A stretch of DNA of 35,767 nt. Origin: Oscillospiraceae bacterium. Its GTDB lineage: Bacteria > Bacillota > Clostridia > Oscillospirales > Oscillospiraceae. Shown here in pieces: positions 1-5,894 of this stretch (the stretch's first letter is position 1; the number at the start of each line of letters is the position of its first letter). Both the position numbers and the translations under genes were made by a program. The notes beneath the pieces were generated by a model. The model was given only the letters and a program-made list of their open reading frames with translations, was not told the origin of the DNA and did not search any database. Location: NCBI GenBank assembly GCA_017631155.1, contig JAGBTV010000015.1, positions 1 to 35,767 on the forward strand, read 5' to 3'.

Positions 1-57
1 ATGAACACAGTCCGTATTCTTGGTAAGGCCATCGCCTTCACCAGCACGGTCCGATAA
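1..57 (+). CDS. 3' end of the S24 repressor gene (partial, duplicate of the end of the window)
   Basis: The first 57 bases encode the last 18 residues and the TAA stop of the repressor whose full copy lies at 35048-35683. The fragment is present only because the circular molecule was opened here. It is not a second gene. Confidence 0.95.
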   Translation: MNTVRILGKAIAFTSTVR

Positions 58-141
58 TTTGTAATCAGCCGGCACAACCGGATATTTAGAAAGAGGTATT
101 ATTATGTCAAAATATGTAAGTGTCGTAAGCGATAAGAAAAA
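1..141. repeat. Terminal direct repeat, left copy (contig circularity overlap)
   Basis: These 141 bases are identical to 35627-35767. The repeat starts in mid-gene (repressor) and ends in mid-gene (TM2 gene), so it is not a biological terminal repeat. It is the overlap expected when an assembler writes a circular molecule as a linear contig, and 141 is a common maximum k-mer length. The unique genome is therefore 35,626 bp. Confidence 0.95.
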
Positions 142-331
142 GTGGACTACCTTTTGGCTCTGCACTTTTTTAGGAATGTTTGGCATCCATCGCTTTTATG
201 TGCGCAGATATGCAAGTGGACTTTTATTCATGTTTACTATGGGTGGCTTTTTTATTGGCGCAATAATCGATTGGATCGCTATTCTCTTTGGCAACTTTAG
301 AGACGGCGACGGCCTGCGCATCCGGCGATAA
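104..331 (+). CDS. TM2-domain small membrane protein
   Basis: The product has 75 residues. A charged N-terminus is followed by a TM2 signature: a first hydrophobic segment with the FLGMFGIHRFY motif, a Gly-rich turn, then a second helix ending in the Asp of IIDWIAIL. TM2 proteins are two-helix membrane hairpins of poorly defined function, frequent in prophages. The ATG at 104 has an AAAGAGG ribosome site seven bases upstream. The gene follows the repressor by 46 bases on the same strand with no terminator between, so it should be expressed in the lysogen. I infer a lysogenic-conversion or exclusion role from position only. The first part of the gene appears again at 35730 because of circularity. 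Confidence 0.85.
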   Translation: MSKYVSVVSDKKKWTTFWLCTFLGMFGIHRFYVRRYASGLLFMFTMGGFFIGAIIDWIAILFGNFRDGDGLRIRR

Positions 332-336
332 TAAAT

Positions 337-371
337 AAAAAAACTGCCCGGGTGCGGCAACACCCGAGCAG
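337..371 (-). terminator. Intrinsic terminator for leftward transcription
   Basis: Arms 344-354 and 361-371 pair over 11 positions (one G-U on the minus strand) around a 6-base loop. In minus-strand sense the stem is followed by seven T. It lies in the space where rightward TM2 and leftward toxin transcription meet. Confidence 0.75.
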
Positions 372-402
372 CATATAGAAGAACACCCACTCGAACCACC
401 AA

Positions 403-439
403 GGGGGTAGTCTATCCTTTTCTAGGATACCATACCCCC
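403..439. other. Nested inverted repeat between convergent genes
   Basis: GGGGGTA (403-409) pairs with TACCCCC (433-439). Inside it TATCCT pairs with AGGATA around a 5-base loop, with unpaired triplets between the two stems. No T-run follows on either strand, so it does not look like an ordinary terminator. It may be a transcript-end stabiliser or a protein-binding site. Nothing else is visible between 372 and 475. Confidence 0.5.
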
Positions 440-475
440 TCCTCAAAATCAAGGAATACTTATTGCGCAGCAAAT

Positions 476-500
476 AAAAAGCCCCCGCATAAAGCAGGGG
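476..500 (-). terminator. Intrinsic terminator after the toxin gene
   Basis: The arms 482-488 and 494-500 form a 7-bp GC-rich stem with a 5-base loop. In minus-strand sense it is followed by a run of T (476-480). It begins 9 bases after the toxin stop codon. Confidence 0.8.
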
Positions 501-508
501 TTCCAGAA

Positions 509-943
509 TCAGATATATTTTTCAAAGTATTGCAGTGTTGAAAAAGAAACCAGATCACGATTCCTTTTTACATGCATGACTTTCTTCGCTTTTTTGTAAT
601 CATGTATGTACTTGCGAAATTTTTGTATAACATTGTATTCGCTCAACTGTTTTAACACCTTGAATTCGTTGTCTCTGATGCGTGGTGTTACACCGGAAAT
701 ATACTTTGCCGGTTTCGTAATAACGACCGCTTTTGTTAAATCCAGACCACATCTATTTTCTTCATCCGTCCACACTGCATACTGGTGTTGGATATTAGAG
801 CGCATCGGTATTCCCCAAAGTACACCATTTACCATCACCTGAATGCGTATATATGGTCTGTCGTTTTTCTGTTCTATCTCACTATATTTACTGTTTGGAT
901 ACGCTCTATAAAATGCATCTGTTAGAAAAACGGCTTTCAGCAA
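509..943 (-). CDS. ToxN/TenpN-like type III toxin (probable endoribonuclease)
   Basis: The product has 144 residues. Its layout matches my recollection of ToxN/AbiQ/TenpN toxins: an early FLTDAFY segment, NDRPYIRIQV, then WGIPMRSNIQH, a GLDLTKAVVI strand, and a C-terminal helix ending in YDYKKA-like residues. Such proteins cut RNA and are held inactive by a small repeated RNA. No ATG fits the N-terminus. The TTG at 943 has an AAGGGGTG ribosome site seven bases upstream. A terminator (964-988) sits immediately upstream and a small structured RNA lies before it, which is the standard type III order of RNA, terminator, toxin. In a lysogen it could act as phage exclusion or stability. A different small toxin family remains possible. 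Confidence 0.6.
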   Translation of the reverse strand: MLKAVFLTDAFYRAYPNSKYSEIEQKNDRPYIRIQVMVNGVLWGIPMRSNIQHQYAVWTDEENRCGLDLTKAVVITKPAKYISGVTPRIRDNEFKVLKQLSEYNVIQKFRKYIHDYKKAKKVMHVKRNRDLVSFSTLQYFEKYI

Positions 944-963
944 AATCCGACACCCCTTCCAGC

Positions 964-988
964 AAAAAACGGCCTGGAAGCCAGGCCG
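964..988 (-). terminator. Intrinsic terminator between small RNA and toxin
   Basis: CGGCCTGG (970-977) and CCAGGCCG (981-988) form a perfect 8-bp stem with a 3-base loop, followed on the minus strand by six T (969-964). The toxin ribosome site begins a few bases later, so toxin expression depends on read-through. Confidence 0.9.
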
Positions 989-1153
989 TCTTCTCAGTGA
1001 GCATTTTTTTGATTACCCTCCTCACGCTCTATGAGGAGATCAACTCAACGGGCATTCTTTTGTGGGCTGATTCGCGCCCTACGAATCATAGAGAAAGAGC
1101 AGACAAAGCAAGATGACGAGTGTCATTTCTTTATCAGTCGGGATTTCTCCCGC
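964..1153 (-). ncRNA. Structured RNA upstream of the toxin (candidate antitoxin RNA)
   Basis: A promoter at 1160-1189 and the terminator at 964-988 bracket about 190 bases with no credible long gene. Several hairpins are visible: CGGGA/TCCCG near the 5' end, GGGC/GCCC, and CTCCTCA/TGAGGAG closed by an outer TTGAT/ATCAA. Two A-rich segments about 51 bases apart share the pattern AAAARAATGCYCRYTGAG, which could be imperfect repeats of a type III antitoxin. A 15-codon hydrophobic ORF (1127-1080, MTLVILLCLLFLYDS) lies inside, without a good ribosome site, so a type I-like toxin transcript is the alternative. The exact RNA ends are inferred. Confidence 0.5.
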
Positions 1154-1159
1154 AACAAC

Positions 1160-1189
1160 ATTATACATCAATGACAATCCGAATTGCAA
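1160..1189 (-). promoter_or_regulatory. Sigma-70-type promoter for the toxin-locus RNA
   Basis: On the minus strand TTGCAA (1189-1184) and TATAAT (1165-1160) are separated by 18 bases. The -10 is a consensus match. Transcription would start near 1153. Confidence 0.65.
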
Positions 1190-1245
1190 TAGCTTTTTTT
1201 GCAATAAAACTACTTTTTTTGCATTTTTGCGCATTTTTTTGCGAT
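1190..1245. other. Phased T-tracts (predicted curved DNA)
   Basis: T-runs of 7, 7, 5 and 7 start at 1194, 1214, 1224 and 1234, spaced 20, 10 and 10 bases, close to whole turns of the helix. This is the arrangement known to bend DNA. It lies between the toxin-RNA promoter and the integrase. The remaining bases up to 1336 hold the integrase leader and nothing else I can recognise. Confidence 0.6.
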
Positions 1246-1336
1246 TTGCCGCACCCTCTCCATTCATAAGTATGCCCAAAAAGCAAAAATGTTGCACAGT
1301 TTCTTATGCATCAATCAACAAAATCAAGGAGGATTT

Positions 1337-2932
1337 ATGGCCATAAAACGACAACACGGTGCATTCATCTACGCCCGTTATTCAACCGATAATCAGAACC
1401 CAGACAGCATAGAAGTTCAAGTAGAGAAAGGCATTGAATGGTGTCATAAAAATAACATCCCCATTCTTGGTATATTCTACGACGAAGCCGTCTCCGGCAT
1501 GAAGGACACTCGGCCGCATTACGAATCAATGATGCAGCAACTACGCATGGGTATTGCTGATATGGTAGTAATCTACGATCAATCCCGGATGTTCCGTAAA
1601 ATGACTGCGTGGTTTACATTCCGGGATGAGCTCTCCTCCATGGGCGTCAGTGTGGTCAGCGTAACCCAGCCGATGATCGGCAAAGATCTGCGAGACCCTA
1701 CAAACTTCCTTACCGAGGGCAGCATGGCACTGTTCAATCAGATCTGGGCATTACAATCCCGGCAAAAGACCATGGAGAAGATGCGGTTCATGGCTCGCAA
1801 CGGGCAGCATACCGGCGGCAAACCTGCCCTCGGCTATGTGGTAAAAGAAGGTCGGCTGGCAATCTGTGAGGAAGAAGCCGCCACGGTGCGGCGGATCTTC
1901 CGGGAATACGCCTCCGGCATGACCTACCGGCAGATCATTGAGGGACTGAATGCCGACGGCATCAAAACAAAACGCGGCAACACCTTCGGCTCCAACAGTC
2001 TGCATGATCTTCTGCATAATGAAAAATATATTGGCGTCCTTACCTACGGCGCAATGCCCTACCGGGAAGATGGTACACGAAACACCCACAGCAAGGATGG
2101 CACCGACGTGATTCGCGTTGAGGACGCTATACCGCCGATAATCGAAAAGGAATTGTTTGATAGAGTGCAGAGAAAAATGGCACAACATAAGCGCCCTAAC
2201 AATGGCAGACCGCCACAGAACCGGGAATACCCGCTCCGTGGTAAGGTGTTCTGCGGAGAATGTAAGTCCGCCATGACGGTAAGCATCTCTCACCAAAAGT
2301 ATTATTACTACCGCTGCACCGGCAAGAAGCGTCTGCATACCTGCGATGCCGCACCTATTGCTGCCGACGAATTGGAGCGCATTGTTGCTGCCGCTGTCCG
2401 TGACATTCTCGGCTCTCCTGGCAATGTGGATGGGCTGCTTCAAATATTGAGAGACCAGGCCCAACACATCCAGGGAGGCGCTGCGGCTCGTCTGCAAGCA
2501 TTGATCAGCCAGCGCAAAGATGTTTCCCAAAAGCTTAACAATGCACTGGATGCAGTTCTGAACGGTTTGTCAAGCCCCGCACTGAAGGACAAAATCACGG
2601 ACTTGGAAACACAGCAAGCCGCTTTGGATCGTGAAATGCGCCTGCTAAAAGCCAACGTTGACGCCACCACCATCCCGGAGAGCCGCCTTCGAGAGATCCT
2701 CGCGGCTATCATTCAATGTGCCGATGGTGACTATTCCACACTTTTGTCCATCGTCTACCGGGTAGAAGTCGGCAAAGACTTCATCACAATCTGGACCATC
2801 CTCGACGCAGATCCCGATGGTGACATTGATCTCTCCACCGAAGGCGACTTGACAACAAGGGTTCGAGTCCCTTCCGGTGTACCATCAGTTATTGTCACAA
2901 GCGGCTTTATCCGCATCATAGTGGCAAGATAA
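1337..2932 (+). CDS. int: Large serine recombinase (phage integrase)
   Basis: The product has 531 residues. The resolvase domain (about 1-150) carries the catalytic serine in YARYSTDNQ (Ser16) and the DQSRMFRK segment with Arg84 and Arg87. A recombinase domain follows (about 155-290). A zinc ribbon uses Cys306, Cys309, Cys327 and Cys336, then comes a long coiled coil and a C-terminal tail. Such enzymes integrate phage circles at attB by Ser-linked double-strand exchange. The start is fixed by AAGGAGG six bases before the ATG at 1337. An upstream in-frame ATG at 1289 has no ribosome site. The last about 25 codons read through a tRNA 3' end at 2857-2884, so attP probably overlaps the gene. A strong terminator follows the stop codon. 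Confidence 0.95.
   Translation: MAIKRQHGAFIYARYSTDNQNPDSIEVQVEKGIEWCHKNNIPILGIFYDEAVSGMKDTRPHYESMMQQLRMGIADMVVIYDQSRMFRKMTAWFTFRDELSSMGVSVVSVTQPMIGKDLRDPTNFLTEGSMALFNQIWALQSRQKTMEKMRFMARNGQHTGGKPALGYVVKEGRLAICEEEAATVRRIFREYASGMTYRQIIEGLNADGIKTKRGNTFGSNSLHDLLHNEKYIGVLTYGAMPYREDGTRNTHSKDGTDVIRVEDAIPPIIEKELFDRVQRKMAQHKRPNNGRPPQNREYPLRGKVFCGECKSAMTVSISHQKYYYYRCTGKKRLHTCDAAPIAADELERIVAAAVRDILGSPGNVDGLLQILRDQAQHIQGGAAARLQALISQRKDVSQKLNNALDAVLNGLSSPALKDKITDLETQQAALDREMRLLKANVDATTIPESRLREILAAIIQCADGDYSTLLSIVYRVEVGKDFITIWTILDADPDGDIDLSTEGDLTTRVRVPSGVPSVIVTSGFIRIIVAR
2836..2884 (+). other. Probable attP: tRNA 3' end embedded in the integrase gene
   Basis: Bases 2857-2873 form a tRNA T-arm (AAGGG, loop TTCGAGT, CCCTT). 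It is followed by a 7-base acceptor strand (2874-2880), a discriminator A and CCA (2882-2884). No tRNA 5' half is present, so this is only a 3' fragment, as carried by elements that restore a tRNA gene on integration. An imperfect inverted repeat (CACCGAAGG at 2836-2844 and CCTTCCGGTG at 2870-2879) is centred on the T-arm. I infer attP from these facts. The recombination point itself cannot be seen. Confidence 0.6.
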
Positions 2933-2933
2933 G

Positions 2934-2967
2934 ATATCCCTCCTGTTAACGCAGGAGGGATATTTTT
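2934..2967 (+). terminator. Intrinsic terminator after the integrase
   Basis: A perfect 12-bp stem (2934-2945 with 2952-2963) and 6-base loop are followed by four T. It starts two bases after the integrase stop codon. Confidence 0.9.
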
Positions 2968-3017
2968 ATAAATAATCTTTATGTCAAAATTATTTTTCCA
3001 TTCTTCCATGAAGACAC

Positions 3018-3047
3018 TTGACACATCTTGTTCTTCGGAGTTATATT
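3018..3047 (+). promoter_or_regulatory. Sigma-70-type promoter of the accessory operon
   Basis: TTGACA (3018-3023) and TATATT (3042-3047) are 18 bases apart, just after the integrase terminator and 43 bases before the next gene. It gives the downstream two-gene operon its own expression, likely in the lysogen. Confidence 0.75.
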
Positions 3048-3090
3048 CTTATTGGAGTTTGTCGAATTTTGGATTTGTGGAGGTTTCGAT

Positions 3091-3708
3091 ATGAGTATTG
3101 GTAAATTTTTTAAGTCTTTATTTTGCTCCCGAAAGGATACCTCCAAATCACATAAACCAGCACCCGATAACGTAGCCCAAGCATCGAAAGACATTGTTAA
3201 TCTTCAACAGCAAAACGCAGTGGCATTTGGTAAATTTTCCTTCGAGTTAGAAGAAAAGCGCGGTGAAAGTCTTATTGCTCATTCCGGTTATCTGCTCACT
3301 GCTTTTTCATTATACTCTGCAGCACTACTCACATTGCTTGGTTCGCTTCTAAGCAATGCGATTGTTTCGAGAACGCATCTCTTCATCGCTTCAACCTGCA
3401 TTGCTGCACCGCTAATCTTATCTTTGGTGTTCACCATGCTTGCACAATGGCGTTTTAGATACAACACCCTTATTGACGGTGCCGCCTTTAGAAAAGAATT
3501 CGAACAGGACCCCAAAAATTATTGTGAACAATATCAGTTCGATTATCAATTCATCATTCAACTACACAAAGTTCAAGTAAGTAAGAAAAACATAAACAAC
3601 AAACGCCTGTTCTGCATTAGAGTAGCAATGATTTGTTTCCTCCTCTCTGTGGTCATTTTAATTGCATTCTATATATATCTTTCTGTGGTTTATACGAAAG
3701 GAGTCTGA
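3091..3708 (+). CDS. Three-TM membrane protein of the accessory operon
   Basis: The product has 205 residues. A soluble, charged N-terminal part (about 1-75) contains an ELEEKRGESL helix. Two adjacent membrane segments follow (about 80-105 and 112-138), then a soluble loop of about 50 residues, then a third membrane segment near the C-terminus. The architecture resembles small membrane effectors such as SLATT-type or PycTM-type proteins, but I cannot show homology. The ATG at 3091 follows GTGGAGG with a 7-base spacer. A longer version from 3028 lacks a ribosome site. Its own promoter and place between integrase and the late operon mark it as a lysogen-expressed accessory gene, perhaps exclusion or defence. 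Confidence 0.75.
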   Translation: MSIGKFFKSLFCSRKDTSKSHKPAPDNVAQASKDIVNLQQQNAVAFGKFSFELEEKRGESLIAHSGYLLTAFSLYSAALLTLLGSLLSNAIVSRTHLFIASTCIAAPLILSLVFTMLAQWRFRYNTLIDGAAFRKEFEQDPKNYCEQYQFDYQFIIQLHKVQVSKKNINNKRLFCIRVAMICFLLSVVILIAFYIYLSVVYTKGV

Positions 3709-3710
3709 GT

Positions 3711-3950
3711 ATGAACAGCCAATATCGACCTGTACACAAGAAAAGAAAGCCAAAGCCTACCGTCCCTAGCACCACAGAAATATCCTTTCCTCCTGAGATT
3801 GATGTTGAGGTAACTGCGCATCATCCGAGAATTTTGCACAAACGCGCATCCTGTAGGTATGGCGTCCTTCGCCGTGGAGGTTATGTTTTCACTCGCAAAC
3901 GAACAATAAAATTGCACAAAGCTAAGAAGCGCAAGCGCGTTACAGGCTAA
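3711..3950 (+). CDS. Small basic protein, unknown function
   Basis: The product has 79 residues and is rich in Lys and Arg, with clusters near both ends (KKRKPKP and KAKKRKR). No known domain is recognised. The ATG at 3711 lies two bases after the preceding stop and has an AAGGAG site, so it is translated from the same mRNA as the three-TM protein. The charge suggests nucleic-acid or membrane-surface binding, which is inference only. Confidence 0.7.
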   Translation: MNSQYRPVHKKRKPKPTVPSTTEISFPPEIDVEVTAHHPRILHKRASCRYGVLRRGGYVFTRKRTIKLHKAKKRKRVTG

Positions 3951-3954
3951 ATAC

Positions 3955-3990
3955 AAAAACACCCCCTAGTGTCCTACATTAGGGGGTGTT
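3955..3990 (-). terminator. Bidirectional terminator between accessory and late operons
   Basis: AACACCCCCTA (3958-3968) pairs perfectly with TAGGGGGTGTT (3980-3990). On the minus strand the stem runs into five T, ending the late operon 7 bases after the holin stop. It can also stop + strand transcription, though its T-run there is poor. Confidence 0.85.
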
Positions 3991-3996
3991 ATCATA

Positions 3997-4326
3997 TCAC
4001 TTCTTCAGCGCCTTCAGTTTCTCCCAGGCAACCTTAAACTTATCAAATCCAAACATTGCCGCATAGCCAACGAACAGGCCCAGTACCACCGCGCCGACGG
4101 CGTAGTACCACATAATAGTAATTCTGAGAACCGAGCACAGAACCAGCATTGCCAGGACTGTGACGACCAGCGCCACGATAACCGCCACGAAGTTCGTGGG
4201 CACCTTGGGAAACAGGCCCTTGACCAGTTCCACGATGATGGTGGTGGCGAACACCAGCACGGCCATAACGGCCATCAGGATGCTGCCATAATGTACGAGT
4301 GCGTTTACGATAGTAGTGTAATCCAT
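3997..4326 (-). CDS. Holin
   Basis: The product has 109 residues: a short N-terminus, a hydrophobic segment (about 12-38), then a hydrophobic hairpin spanning about 44-92 with a short polar turn, and a Lys-rich C-terminus (AWEKLKALKK). Size, helices and basic tail are typical of phage holins that permeabilise the membrane to release or activate the endolysin. It is the last gene of the late operon, with the endolysin three genes upstream. The ATG at 4326 follows AAGGAGGAAACATC. Confidence 0.8.
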   Translation of the reverse strand: MDYTTIVNALVHYGSILMAVMAVLVFATTIIVELVKGLFPKVPTNFVAVIVALVVTVLAMLVLCSVLRITIMWYYAVGAVVLGLFVGYAAMFGFDKFKVAWEKLKALKK

Positions 4327-4338
4327 GATGTTTCCTCC

Positions 4339-4716
4339 TTACTTTTTGTAGGTACCAAGCACATTGCGCTCGGCACGATCTTCCACTCGCTTATTCATCC
4401 ACATCAACGCTTCCTCAATGTGGATCAGTGCTTGCTCATTTTCCCGGGTCGCGTAATCGCCTTGCTGAAATGCCTTCAGGCGGTCACGCACAATTTCCAA
4501 GAGGTCATTGTCGAGGACACCGCACGTGCTGCCCTCTTCTCCACGAGGGCCGTGCTGGAACTGGATTTCCGCCACCACAACTTCTTCATGGGGACAAAAT
4601 TTGTCCTGTCTTACGATGTACTTGTGGCAGGCACCACCTGCTCCGGGCTCGTCACCACGGTACACTTGGTGCAGATTGTTTCTTTTCTGAATGGTGCTCA
4701 ATTTTTGTTCGCTCAC
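4339..4716 (-). CDS. Acb2/Tad1-like cyclic-nucleotide sponge (anti-defence protein)
   Basis: The product has 125 residues. The C-terminal half matches the helical-hairpin pattern I know from Acb2/Tad1 proteins: DLLEIVRDRLKAFQ, a TRENEQALIHIEEALMWMN helix, KRVEDRAER and a final VLGTYKK. Before it lies an FQHGPRGEEG loop like that of Tad1, where it contributes to ligand binding. Family members bind and sequester nucleotide alarm signals of CBASS (cyclic oligonucleotides) or Thoeris (gcADPR) and so block abortive defence. The start is a GTG at 4716 with AAGGAGG. It sits between holin and a small membrane protein in the lysis block. Ligand choice cannot be read from sequence. The family call is from recognition alone. 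Confidence 0.75.
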   Translation of the reverse strand: MSEQKLSTIQKRNNLHQVYRGDEPGAGGACHKYIVRQDKFCPHEEVVVAEIQFQHGPRGEEGSTCGVLDNDLLEIVRDRLKAFQQGDYATRENEQALIHIEEALMWMNKRVEDRAERNVLGTYKK

Positions 4717-4728
4717 GATATTGCCTCC

Positions 4729-5055
4729 TTAATGATTGATCAGATACGCCTCGACATCCTGTCTGGCCGCTTTCATTTGGTTGACATTGTTGCCGTTGAT
4801 ACCATGATCCAGCAAGGCAAGCATGCCCTTGGTCAGTACATGATTGCACTCCTTGGCATCCTTGATTCGCTGGTCATCGCTCGACAGCATTACTTCCACC
4901 TTCGTCAGACGGCTTTTAATCTCTTCGATTTCAGCATTTTGCTTTTCTTCCGGAGCTTTTGCCGCCTTGACCGCCTTGATAATCTTCTCTGCTGCGTTTG
5001 AGAGGAGAACGATTGCAGATGCAGCCGCCAGTATAATGGTCCATGCCTCTGTCAT
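4729..5055 (-). CDS. Small membrane-anchored coiled-coil protein of the lysis block
   Basis: The product has 108 residues with one N-terminal membrane helix (about 7-30), a charged coiled coil (about 32-70) and a polar tail. It overlaps the endolysin stop by four bases (ATGA), so translation is coupled. Its place between endolysin and holin suggests a holin partner or antiholin, similar in shape to XhlA-type proteins but with the membrane segment at the N-terminus. No catalytic motif is visible. Confidence 0.7.
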   Translation of the reverse strand: MTEAWTIILAAASAIVLLSNAAEKIIKAVKAAKAPEEKQNAEIEEIKSRLTKVEVMLSSDDQRIKDAKECNHVLTKGMLALLDHGINGNNVNQMKAARQDVEAYLINH

Positions 5056-5822
5056 GTCCCCACCCCCAACAGCTTCGCCCAGGTCAGCGGACCACAGGAA
5101 CCATCGGGTTCCAGACCCCTATCGGCTTGGAATTTCTTCAATGCACGCTCGGTTGCACCGCCAAAAGAACCGTCTGCACCATACACAGTATCACCAGAGG
5201 TCATTTTATAACCATGACCAAGGAGCAGGATCTGCATGGCCTCGACAGTATCGCCCTTCATGCCTCTCTTCAACACCGGCACATTCAGTGTGATTGTACC
5301 AGCAGGCTTTGCTTCCTGCTTCGGCTCTTCCTTCTTGGGTGCTTCATAGGTGATATAAGGATAGTAGCCCCAGCCTGTCCAGCCTCTGTCTGCCAGCCGT
5401 GTTTTTACGACGCCATAGCTTCTGCCCCGTGCCTCGATAACCTCACCGCCGCCGATGTACACACCCACATGACCCGTTTTGAACACCAAAATACCGGGGA
5501 CATCGGGAATCGTGGAAATATCGCCTTTAGTCTTGCATGCGTTCCACATCATAGATTCGTTCATGTCCAGATCTTCATTGTAGATGGGGTTGGTATCTTC
5601 GGGATTCTTGCAGAACATATAGCCCTTGATCAAACCAACACAGTCGTGTACCTTGATACCAGCTTCAGCGGGATCATATTCCCACTGGTACTTTTTAGGA
5701 TATTGGTTCTTCTTTTCCTCATAGAACTCTTTGCTTGCAGCTTGTCCAAACGAGCCGTTCCAGTACGGCCGGCCCAGTTGAGCCTTGGCGTACTCAACTA
5801 ATCCTTTTGCTGTTTTTTCCAT
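5052..5822 (-). CDS. Endolysin: NlpC/P60 peptidase with C-terminal peptidoglycan-binding domain
   Basis: The product has 256 residues. The N-terminal NlpC/P60 domain shows the catalytic cysteine in HDCVGLIKG (Cys61) and the histidine in TGHVGVYIGGG (His118), followed by EVIEARG. These enzymes cut peptide stems of peptidoglycan. A Lys/Glu/Pro linker (about 160-177) leads to a PG_binding_1-type domain (about 180-254) with the GDTVEAMQILL and FQADRGLEPDG signatures. There is no signal peptide, so export relies on the holin. The ATG at 5822 follows AAGGGGGAA. The gene opens the lysis block directly after the tail-fibre gene. Confidence 0.92.
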   Translation of the reverse strand: MEKTAKGLVEYAKAQLGRPYWNGSFGQAASKEFYEEKKNQYPKKYQWEYDPAEAGIKVHDCVGLIKGYMFCKNPEDTNPIYNEDLDMNESMMWNACKTKGDISTIPDVPGILVFKTGHVGVYIGGGEVIEARGRSYGVVKTRLADRGWTGWGYYPYITYEAPKKEEPKQEAKPAGTITLNVPVLKRGMKGDTVEAMQILLLGHGYKMTSGDTVYGADGSFGGATERALKKFQADRGLEPDGSCGPLTWAKLLGVGT

Positions 5823-5849
5823 GATAATTCCCCCTTATTTTTTATGGTC

Positions 5850-5877
5850 AGCACCACCACGAAGGGCGGTGCTTTTA
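5850..5877 (+). terminator. Hairpin with T-run in the endolysin leader (orientation odd)
   Basis: AGCACC (5850-5855) pairs with GGTGCT (5868-5873), with two more inner pairs, and is followed on the + strand by TTTTATTT. No + strand gene precedes it. On the minus strand it forms a hairpin in the space between tail fibre and endolysin, where it could modulate endolysin expression. Confidence 0.35.
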
Positions 5878-5894
5878 TTTGGTTTACAGCGCTT

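Noticed and set aside
386..400. GTTCGAG-like string (minus strand) near 390 as a second tRNA end or att site
   Set aside because: Flanking bases do not pair as a T-arm and no acceptor end follows.
1751..2530. 259-codon minus-strand frame inside the integrase
   Set aside because: Shadow of the integrase coding strand.
4291..5001. 236-codon + strand frame across the lysis genes
   Set aside because: Antisense to three well-supported genes with ribosome sites and family features.
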